Assembly: GCA_003427395.1 (NCBI GenBank)
Contig: BFEA01000125.1
Span: forward strand, 2,480,881 to 2,525,127
From: Chara braunii
Taxonomy: Eukaryota; Streptophyta; Charophyceae; Charales; Characeae
Direction: 5' to 3'
DNA: 44,247 bases
Notes under the pieces: model-generated
What the model was told of the DNA's origin: nothing
Seen by the model: only the letters and a program-made list of their open reading frames with translations
Databases searched by the model: none
Part shown: in pieces, positions 27,090 to 38,460 of the stretch
Numbering within the stretch: position 1 is the stretch's first letter
How the letters are laid out: the number at the start of each line of letters is the position of its first letter
Position numbers and translations under genes: made by a program

Positions 27090-27134
<45 letters not shown>

Positions 27135-30100
27135 ACATCCTATCGATGGAAGTAGCCTCTCTATCTGTCTGTGTGCATGGCCGGAAAACTCTCTCTCTCT
27201 CTCTCTCTCTGTGACACACACACACACACAAACACACACACATACACACAAACACACACACACACACAAACACACACACAAACACACACACACACACACA
27301 CACGCGCCAATTTGCAAAATGAGAAGGAATCTTCCGAAAGAACATCGGAAAAAGAAATCCCGGTGTGAGTATGGACTAAGGAGCTGTCGGATGCAAATGT
27401 CGGCCCCCCCCCCCCCGCTCGCACGCGCGAGCGAGCGAGCGAGCGAGAGAGAGAGTGTTTTCCATCCATAGGATGAGCAAAACGGGAATGAATCTGTAGC
27501 TAGAACATGGAAATATGCACTGTCCTGGATACTTCCATTTTGCTCATTTCCTGATGCGTGGCAATGTCAGTCTGTGTGTGTGTGTAGGATGTGCAAAATC
27601 GGAATGAATCTTCAGCCAGAACATGGAAATATACTGGTCTCATGGTACTTCCATGGATACGATGAGCAAAATCGAATGAATCTATCGCTAGAACATGGTT
27701 GATTTGATTGATTGAAAGACAAAAACAAAAAAAGGAGAACAAAAAAGGAGAACGCGGCGATCTTTTTTTTTTTTTTTGGATTGTTCAATCAATCAATGTC
27801 CACTCCCCCCCCAACTCCCGCGCCTCCTCCACCCCTTCCCGTTTCCCCTCCCGCTCGTTCTCCCTCTCCTCCCACTCCTCGTCCTCTAACTCCTCGTCCA
27901 CCAAACAACGTGACAAAGATCCCGCCATAACCCCGCTCCCACTCCTTCTCCCACTTATCCCCCGTCTCCTCCTCCCTCTCCTTCTCCCGCTCCCCCTCTT
28001 GCTCCTCCTCCTGCTCCTGCTGCTTCTGCTCCTCCCACTGCTTCTCCTGCTCTTCCCCCCCTTCCTCCTCCCCCTCCTTCTCCCGCTCCTCTTCGCTCGC
28101 CATAGCCCCGCTCCCGCTCCTTGGCCGTCCCTTATCCCAGTCCTCCTCCGCTCCTCCTCTGCCCCTTCCCGTTTCCCGTTGTGCTCCTCCTGCTCCTAAC
28201 CCCCTCCCCGTTTCCCGTTGTGCTCCTCCTGCTCCTAACCCCCTCCCCGTTTCCCCTGCTGCTCCTCCTCCCGCTCCTCCTCCCGCTTCGCTCCCGAACG
28301 ATCGCCTGCGCCCGCGCTCGCTGAGTGCATGCCACCCTCTCCAACCGCATGCCACGGTCCACAACCCGCACGACTCGAACGGGAGCCGCTTCATTCCTGG
28401 CCTTTTCCGACCCGACCACTTCCTCCCGCTTTTTTTTCCCCTGCCCGCTCTCCCCGACTGCATCCCCCTCCTTCTCCCGCTCCTCTTCGCTCGCCATAGC
28501 TCCACTCCCGCTCCTTCCCCGTCCCTTCTCCCAGTCCTCCTCCCTCTCCTCCTCGGCCCCTTCCCGTTTCCCGTCATCCTCCTCCCGCTCCTAACCCCCT
28601 CCCCGGTTCCCCTGCCGCTCCTCCTCCCGCTCGTCCTCCCGCTTCGCCACCGAACGATCGCCTGCGCCCGCGCTAGCTGAGCGCATGCCACCCTCTCCGA
28701 CCACATGCCACGGTCTACAACCCCCACGACTCGAATGGGAGCCGCTTCGTTCCCGGCCTTTTCCGACCCGAGCACTTCCTCCCGCTTTTTTTTCCCCTGA
28801 CCGCTCTTCCCGACTGCATGCCACCGTCCACAACCCGCATGGCTCGAACGCGCCTTTTGCTATGCGCTTTTCGACGCTGCCACTTCCCAACACCGCCGCG
28901 CCGTCGGTTCCCCCTTGCCCACTGCCCGAGAGCGGTCCCGCGCGACGGCACCCGGTTTCTGTTGGGCCCCACGCGAGGATCGCTATTTCCTTTAGTAGTA
29001 TAGAGATTTTATTTTTTATTTTGGGAAGGGGAACGGGGGGGGCGTATGACAGGAAGATGGGGATATGACAAGGAGAGGGGGATATGGAGAGGAGGAGGAT
29101 GTGGACGAGGAGGACGACGAGGAGTGGAGATGGGGGAGGAGAAGAGATGGACGGATGGAAAAACGGAAGGGCAGGAGGAGGAGGACGAGTGGGAGGAGAA
29201 GACATGGACGGCGAGGAAGGGGAGGACACGAGGAAGGGAAGGAGACGAGGAGGCATGGAAGATGAGGAAGTACGAGGAGGAGGAGGAGACAAGGAGGATG
29301 AGGAAGNGCAGGAGGAGGAGGANGANCAGCAGGAGGAGGAGGAGGAGGAGGAGGAGACGAAAAGGAGAAGGGAGGAGGAGACATGGAAGATGAGGAAGGG
29401 GAGGAGGAGCAAGGTGAGGCAGTACTCCTGTAAAAAAAAAATTCATCTCGCTTATAATTTTGGAGGGGGGCCTCAAACGCACCGTTTCGACCCCGACCTT
29501 TTATTTTTTTTCTGAGGGGGGTGACGGGTCGTTCTCCGCACACGTGTGCGCCGCACGGGATCGGTTGGGCACGTGCGCCGCACGTAGGGAACCGCCCGCA
29601 CGACGTGCGCTTGCATGTATGGGTAAAACTGATCTTGGCACATTGCCTTGGTTGATATCTATTTCGGTTATTTGGCAAAACTGATCTTGGTATGTGACAT
29701 GCAAGGAGTGCATATCACATCTTCTGTGACAGATTGCTCAGCGCTGATACACATATTCACTGATCCATTCCATCCAGACTCACATTTGTTTCAAGGAAGC
29801 AGTAGGTATCCACCCCTCCAATCACCCTGATGGTAGACTCAGGGTTGTATTTTGCTATGTTATTAAACTCAGACAGTTGGTGTCAGGTGCCACAGTTGTC
29901 ATCTCTGATTTCTGTCCTCTTCAGCGAGGATAACAATTGCCTTCAGTAGTCAGACATAGGGCCTCGCTCCAAGGCTCACCACACGCACAAAAGACAAACA
30001 ATATAGCGGTATATCTTCCCATGTTCTAGCAGAAGATTCGTTCTCATTTTGCACATTTGGTGAGTGGTGGAGCGAGGCCAATATTGACGTTTTGTATGCA

Positions 30101-30627
30101 AGATGTGGCAGTCTCACTGAAGCTGCAGCGTGCTTCATATGGCAATGAAATATTTGGACTTCTTGGTCTGAGCATGTCTGATGTTTTGTGCGCAATGTGT
30201 TTGTGGTTCATCAATGTCATGCACCTGGCAGATCCGGTCAATGAGCATCTCCTTGGACGGGCTTCTGGATTATGTGGAGGATGATCGAGAAGAGTGTACT
30301 TTCGAGGTTTGTTGCAGCTGACGAATGATTCAGTTATCCCAATATTTGTTTATCTTATTGATGTATTGTGCTATTGAATCAGTGTGTTTATCTCATAATT
30401 CACTACTGTTGCAATGACTATCAAGTCAATCACCCTCAACCTCACAAACACATGCAATGGAAGTTCACATGAGAATTCGCGATAGAAACCAGTAGCCGAG
30501 ACACAAGGGTTGCATGAAGGATTGGCACCGAAGTATTATTATTACACAAAGAAAGTGTTAAAGTCTTCCACGGGCTTCGCTGCACATGCAACTTCCACAC
30601 ACGAAACAGGTATGTACACGACTAGGG

Positions 30628-30699
<72 letters not shown>

Positions 30700-32158
30700 G
30701 TCTTGTCTCGCTTATCCGCACAGCCTCTCTCTCCCTCTTTTCTTCCCCTGGATCGTGCCTTGAATACACCTGCCCGGCTCAGACTCGGATGTTGATGGCC
30801 ATGGACGCCCTGCTTCCCTATCGCTACCCCGGCTATGGTTGACGCTGGGACTCCCTTCTTCTTCGAGCGCAGTGTTGCCCAAGTCGCTTGGTCACACAAG
30901 CGCTTCCGCAACTTGACAAATGAACAACTGATGATCGGCTGCACTGTAGGTCCTAAATGTAGGACTCGTAGATGCTTGGCCTGCTTCAGACCGGTACCAG
31001 TCAGCAACGGCCTGTGTTGCAATCATTCTGTCGGTCTGGTAGATTCAGGACTTTCCTCGGAATTGCTGCAATTTTGTGGACTTGGGACTGGACTGGACTG
31101 GACTGACGTTGGACTTGGACTTTTGAGTCGCGTACCGGAATATTTTACGAGGGCCCAACTTTTCCGTGTGTTGGCCTGGCTTACAGTGCTATCAGCAGAC
31201 TTCATGCGCTCCCACTTGATTGAAACTGAAATTGATCAGACACTTTTGGAATACTCGTATAAGTGAGAATTTTTTATGTCCACCTGGGCACCCAGCCGCC
31301 CTGATCCGACATCATCGAACAGAACAAAGAATGATGTGGCATACTGCCAGAACTGTCTGCTATGGCTGTGCCCAAACTCCCTGCTATCAGTGCTAAGAAT
31401 GACGCTGCTCAATTCTTTTGCTCAAGCAAAATTTGCCCAATGAGAAATTCATGCACTCTTCTGTTGTGCTTGTCAATGTGACGAACTACCTTTTCCCTGC
31501 CCAGGCCTACACTGGCATACCAAACTACCGAAGTCAATAAAATGTTGACAGCTGCAAAATAGCAGAAGACTAATTCCTCACACGGCACAAAGAAAATATG
31601 ATGCCTCTGGATGTTATGCCACATACCAGATATGGTGCTCCTGTGCCTACAAGTCGTGAGTCAAACTCGTTCACCTCCAGTTGAACCCTTTTCCTTTGCG
31701 AGTTAGTGGACAAGGAGAGATTTGTGAATCTTTTCTTGGCCATGAATTGCAGTCATTAGGGGCTCTCATTAGTGGCTGCAAGGCCCAAAGAGTACTCTCC
31801 GGATTGGGCACAGTTTGCAGATTGCATTTGCCAGTATGTTTTTGCAACTTCTATAGGACTGGAATTCACGTCCTGTCTATCCTGCTGAACGCCATTAGAA
31901 TTGTCAGGTTAAGCTTTCTCAATGTTTCCACTCTGCCTGTGTTCTCTCTTTCGGTTGTTCTTTCATACCTACAATGGATGCGCTAATGCCTTTTTTATGT
32001 CTTGTTACGGCTTGTTTTCAACATGTTTGTTTTTCAGCTCTCTCTTTTTGCGGAGCTTTTCCAGGAGATGCTTCAAAGGAAATTTGGAATGGCTGTATAC
32101 AACTCCTTGGTGGTAAGTGTCACTGATGTATGCATGCCATTTCTAAGCATTTTGGGTG

Positions 32159-32208
<50 letters not shown>

Positions 32209-34258
32209 TTCTTTCATCTGGTATAAGGTTTGGTGTTGCCGGTGCATATCAGTTGATGATCAATTGAGATGTGTTCTACCTTTTGGTGCGGCGCCTGTGT
32301 TTTATAAATTTATACACGGGTGTGATTATCTACCATGGGAGAATCTTTGTACTCGTTATGCTTAGAAATTTATACACGGGATAAAATTTTGATAATGTAC
32401 CGTGGGAGAACCTTTGCACTCGTTATGTTTAGTTCCTAATAACCTGTGTTTTCACACTTGCAGCTCAAATTCCACGTCATCATTTTCACACTTCTAGCTT
32501 ATGACATGTTGCGATTTATGTGCACATGGGCTGTGCAACGCGCAATGTACAGATCTGCCAGATATGGTGCTCCTGTGCCTAAAGATGCCCACAAGAAATC
32601 CATAGAATCCCACAGAAAATATAGGCAATGTAAAAGGTATTTTGAGCACTGTGCGGCTTGGACGCGACCTGTTTGAATTGATCAGGAACAATTTTTTGTT
32701 TTCCTACTGGCCATGGTAAGCAAAAAAGGATAGAGTCTCATATGTTTTTTGATTCTTTGATTGATTTAATATTTTTTTTGTTCTCTGGTATTCTCCTAAT
32801 GGAGCGTTTTTTTATGGATTCACTTTTTATGTCTCTGCTGATCTCTGCTTTCTGTTCCTTGTCCTCTTGGTGAAGGCTTTGCGCGAAGGACTTCGTTACA
32901 AGAGAAGGGACGAAAGGAAGCGCCCCCGGGAAACCAAGTCAGAGCTGGCAGCAGGGAGGAAAAAGACGAAGTTTGACATTGAGCCAGTGGAGGAGGTCAA
33001 GGCTGAAGGAAAAAGTGACAAGGCAGGGAAGGCGGAGAAGGATGACAAGACAGAGAGTAGTGGAAAAGCCACAGAGAACACGGAAAACGTTGGCGCCCAG
33101 GAGAATGGTTCGGTGGATGCAGAGAATGCAAAGGAAACAGACACAAAGAAGGACACTGATGTGGAGATGTTGGATCCGGCAAAGCGCCCTCAAAAGGAGG
33201 AGGATAAGAAAAAGGATGAGAAGAAAGAGAAGGAGGTCCCAGCAAAGGTTAGCCTCAGCTTTTCCATAAAGTCATGTTGTGCATGACCTTTTCTTTAAGC
33301 AAATAAAGTTTAATAAACCATTCTTGGACTGTTAAGAAAAAAGATGTTGCACAGACTGGAGAGTGAGAACTACTCTGGAGGAGTTTGGTTCATCATGCTC
33401 TTCGATTTTTGATGCCATGTTTGTGCTGTCTTCGTTGGTTTATTCTGCTGCTTTGTCCTTTCTTGTATTCGTTCCTGTTCCCCGCCCCACAGCAGTTTCC
33501 ATTCCTCCCACATGCTTGCACATTCCATGCCTGTCCCAGTGTCACCAACATCGCGTCCGTTCTCTTTCCCCCGCTCTTTAATCTGCTTCCATCTCTCCAA
33601 CTTTGGCCCCTGCTTGTGGACGTTTTCACTGTTATTGCTCTTTTTCATCTGCTTTGGTTTATTCCTCTACTTCATGTTTATTGCTCCCAAACTACTTCCT
33701 CTCCCTCTCCTCACGTCCCCCACCTTCTTCCAACCTGAGCTTTCTCATTCCAATCTACTTCAGCACCCTCTCCTCCCTCTACCTCTGCTCGACATTATGA
33801 CCGCCCTCTCCTCATCTACCTCCTATCCGTTTCCCCCATCTCCCCTTCCTTCACGCCCCTCTACGTTTCCTGTTCTGGTACTCCCCCTGCGTTTCACTCC
33901 CCACCACGTTTCTTTCCCTAATTTACCACCTCTCCATTCTTCCATCCCTCTTACCTTCCTAAGGTCCTGCCTATTTCCCACCTCTATCTTGTTCTCTCTA
34001 GCATATCACAGCCTTTCTCTACCCATCCCTGTTGCCCATTCTCCCATCCGAGAAGATGGTTTCATTCCTCCCTGCCCCCCCCGCGCCCCGCCGCCTCCCT
34101 TTTAAAATTACGTATACTATTATGCATATGAATAAGTACCTAAACCAGGAACCAACATAAATAAACAGAAGTATACGTATACTATTATACATATGAATGA
34201 ACAAGTACCTAAACCAGGAACCAACATAAATAAACAGAAGTACGTGTATAGTCACACA

Positions 34259-34334
<76 letters not shown>

Positions 34335-34335
34335 N

Positions 34336-34430
<95 letters not shown>

Positions 34431-37425
34431 ACGGATAAGTTGGCAGATTCTCTAATGAGGAGCTGGTGAATATTTTCTGACAGGATAAGGTTAAAGGATA
34501 GTATTTTGACATATTTGGAAAACTTGCGTACGGATGACGTGCAGGTGGAGACCCGGCGTGTTGTTGATTATGATCTAGTGAAGGTATGGGATGCATTTCT
34601 CAGAAGTGGCTTCAGAGAGAAATAAAATTTTGGTCAGATCTGGCTGCAAGGAAAAATGAAATTTTGGAAAATCATTTTTCATGCCCGGCCGGGCACCCGG
34701 GCGTGCAAAAAAAAAAAGAAAAAGAGAAAGGCCTTTCTGTGCTTTCCCAGAGGACCCCAAATCCGGGATCGTTTCATTTTTTTAGAGTTGGCTGTCAAGG
34801 GTGGGAAAGGGGGGTATAAATTGTTTTGAAAAGGGCTAAGAGGTGTTAAAGGGGGTTGTGATTTTGTTATTTTCTTTTTTATCTTCGATTCGGTGAGGAA
34901 TTCTAATGTGACCCTCAGCCAAAAGTTGTTTGTATTGCAAGTCTACACAACTTTTTTTTTCTGCAACTTTTTACTTTCGCTGTTTTTTTTTTTGGTTTTT
35001 TTTTGCGCTGGGGCTGCCCATAACCCGGCGCGGGGGTCATGCCCGGCCGGGCACCCGGGCGTGTATCCGGACACAATTTGGGTGCTCGGGCACCCGGGAA
35101 AACAACCTAGTAAGTTTTTTTTTTTTTTTTGAACCACTAGTACATTTGCGGAGTGGGACAATAGCGAGCCTCAAGTGGGCCTTTTACCTTTTAGGAGGCC
35201 GAAACGAAGCGACGGCCGCCGATGAGATTTATAAATGGCAGCTGTTGTCGGACACGTCTCCAAACTCTTTGGGAACAGCCCGTTTTCCCTAATTCCCAAC
35301 ACTGACGGGGATTTATCAATGGCAGTCCATGGCTGGTGAGTTCAAGCCCGGTAGCGCCTGAGATGGCCAGCAGCTGCAGACAGGCTGCCTAAGTATCAGG
35401 TGCAAAAAGGTGACAAAATCATTGGAAAGGATGCCAGATCTGCAAATCAGAAATAGATCCCTAACACAGAAAAGTCCACACTGAGACCGCCGAAGACCAA
35501 ACACATTTCTGATCTTAGATTTCACACGGAGACCGAAGGCCAAACACATTTCTGATCTTAGATTTCTGGCATTGTATTATAGTGGACTCCTTCCTCGGCC
35601 TTTGAGAACATTTACCTATTCGAGTGGTTGTGCCATCCAAAACTAATTAAAGTGTAACAACTGCCCTGCTGTCTCCACTCCAGCATGGGCTCAGTGAAAT
35701 TCGGATCTCCGTGAAAATACGGAGTACCAGCGGCTAGATGGTGAGGCTCCGTGGACCTTTACCACTGCCTTCCTTTTACCACAGTGATCTTTCAGCTTCG
35801 CACTTTCATTGTTTTGATGCGCAGTGTTGTTCTTTTTCTTCGTATATGTCTTTGGCTGTTTGTAGAATGGCATACCCTTAGGTGAGCTGCTGTCCTGAGT
35901 CTGAGTGAAGGCCTTTCAATGCAGCAGACTGAAGGGGCTGTGATCATTTGTTTAGAAGTTACCTCTTTATTTCCTTGGGCAGTTTCTCTGAATAAAACAG
36001 GATTGTTTAGTGGTAGGAAGGTACTGTTTGGCAAAAAGAATTTGAGAGAAGAACATAGTGTAGTTTTAAAGGATTGTTCGGATTCTGGTCTATTTGGAAA
36101 TGGATGCAGCCAAGCAATGGGCAATTCACTATTGTTCTATAATATCTATATTGTGTTTTTTTTTTTAGCCCAAAGTTTCTTTTGTGATTAAATCTAACCG
36201 AAAAATATCTTCCATGTTTTGAAAATGTTTGCATGCCATCCTAAAACAATTTGCACTCAGAGAGAAATGCCCATTGCATAATGAACTGGTGCACAGTGCG
36301 CACCACATTTGAGAGTCCATAGACGGCCATGGAAACCCAAAAAATATCTTCCATGTTTTTTATTGAACTTCCATGTTTTTCAGTGGACCATTTTCTCGAT
36401 TTGTGTGTCATCCTCCTCGCACCGGGGCCATGCCAATCTTCTCTGTATCGTTCCAATTTAAAGGATGTATGGAAGGACAGCCATGGAAAACGATTTGCAA
36501 TGGCTGCGTCCATTTTCAAATATGGTTCTCTCCGGGTTGTGTTTTGCTTGCCTAGAAAAAAGGATGAATGTGGTCTTTCTATCCGCAACCTAGACACTAT
36601 CCTTCTTGCAGTTAAACCAGCAGCACAGATGAGCGTGGCGGACTTGCACTGAGCACCAAGCTTTGCTGCCGGACTGCCAGTGGCCGTTCTTTTTCCTTTT
36701 TGGCTGGCGCAATCAGCAATTTTGGTCCAGTAGCCCCGAACCTCCGAAGTTTTAGGAGCGAGCCATACATTTTCTCAAGTTGCCTGGGGCCGTGTACTGG
36801 AGGATCAAGGACGGAGCGTGAGGTAACAGCAGCATAGAAACTTGGCTTAAAACACTAGTACCTTTGAAAGGTTGGGAAAATAGGGACCCTTGCGTGGGCC
36901 TCCGATCTTTTAGGAGGCCGAAACGAAACGACGGCGGCCAATGAGATTAATCAACAACGGCCCCCAACTTTTTAGGGCTTTGGGAAAACTGCCAGTTTTC
37001 CGTAATTTTCCCTTCGTCAAAGGTACTAGTGATTTAACATTGAAGACTAGGAAGTCTCTGCATGATGCGCAGTGTATTTGTCAGCTCGACTCGGCTGGTC
37101 GGTTAGTTGGGATTGGTAATCTCTCAAAATCAGTGAGGCGTGTACCAAACTTTGGGGGATTCTAAAAAGAGGTGGTTATCTCAAACCAGGTCCTCCAAAG
37201 TACATCAGGAGAATGCAATTTTTTTTATTTATTATTTTTTTTTTTTTTGTTTTGAAATCAAAGGGTGAAGCAAGTGGCAGCTCTGTATCCCCTCTATGTG
37301 GCCGAATTGGTACATCGATGTAGCTGTTGATAAGCATGTCTGAGTTCAGATTTTTTTTTTTTTTTTTTTTTTTTTAATAATTTGGACCATTTCTCGATTT
37401 ATGTGTGTCATCCTTGCGCAGGGGC

Positions 37426-37457
<32 letters not shown>

Positions 37458-38120
37458 ACGGATGTCCCGAAGGACATCTGAGTTCAGATTCTGACGGGAG
37501 GACATAAACAAAATAACTCTGTATTACTTGGGGCCGATCAAGGCTGTGGACAACAAAAAAAAAGGAGAAGGCATGTCTAACAAAAAAAGGAGAAGGCATG
37601 TCTGTTCTATTTTGTGCAATGTAGCTGGGGGTCCATTTGCAGCCTGAAACGTAGTTTACAGTTTTGGAAGCTTATTTAAGGCTTAAGGACTGTGCTGCAG
37701 TAGCTGTGGGATGTTGACGCTTTGCAAGTCTTTTTTTTTTTTTTTTTTTGAATGTTGGTGTGATTTTAGACTGGAAACTGTCTGGTTTACATGCTGACCA
37801 TAGCTACTCTATCCTTGGATATGTCTTTTCTCTGTTTAATAAACAGGCTTATTACTACTTCGACAAGAACCGAGTTGGGTATCTCAAGGTATGATGATAT
37901 CAGGAATCTCGTCTAATCTACAGGAGAGAAGAATCAGTTGAAGCATGGAAGCTTAAAGTTTGAATTTCGATTTTTAACAGGGCTACCCTCCCACGATGAA
38001 ACAACACAAACATTTCGCGTCCACAACCACACACCTAACACACACCTTCCCTTCTGCACATGTTCAGAACTGTAGCAGTCTGTGTGTGTGCATACGTGTG
38101 TTTCCGTGTGTCCAAGCTGA

Positions 38121-38186
<66 letters not shown>

Positions 38187-38336
38187 AGAGCATTTGTGCA
38201 CACCAGCTGTCCTCACATCGCAGTCCACAGACTGTTCAGAACTGGAGCAGTCTGTGTGTGCATACCACCTGTCCTCACATCGCAGGCCACAGAGAGAAAG
38301 AGAGTGCATGCATATGTTTGCGTGTGTGCGATGCAC

Positions 38337-38369
<33 letters not shown>

Positions 38370-38421
38370 ATTGCAGTCCATAGACTGTTAGAGCTGGAGC
38401 AGTCTGTGTGTGTGCGATGCA

Positions 38422-38460
<39 letters not shown>

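Larger units (their letters stand above)
26639..30231 (+). other. Intron 15
   Basis: GT-AG, 3,593 nt. In order: CA/CT microsatellites (26985-27303), three copies of an AACATGG-containing unit (27472-27690), a C/T-rich tandem region (27795-28990), a purine-rich tract (29040-29420, with three single N's) and a foldback element (29960-30079). Confidence 0.76.
34584..37846 (+). other. Intron 19
   Basis: GT-AG, 3,263 nt, separating the first EF-hand helix from the loop. Contains a dispersed repeat (34590-35100), TTAA-family pieces (35131-35310 and 36847-37037) and two U6 retrocopies (36385-36478 and 37353-37475). Confidence 0.8.

Noticed and set aside
27789-29412. Open frames of 200-328 codons on the minus strand in intron 15
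   Set aside because: Same compositional cause; the frames run through tandem repeats and ambiguous bases and have no recognisable domain.
35330-35370. tRNA-like GTTCAAGCCC segment
   Set aside because: No acceptor stem, anticodon arm or D-arm can be paired around it.
9536-37475. U6 copies as functional snRNA genes
   Set aside because: A-tails, target duplications, internal substitutions or deletions and no upstream plant U6 promoter elements indicate retropseudogenes.
3376-38457. Microsatellites considered as CRISPR-like or regulatory arrays
   Set aside because: Pure dinucleotide runs without spacers; ordinary eukaryotic microsatellites.
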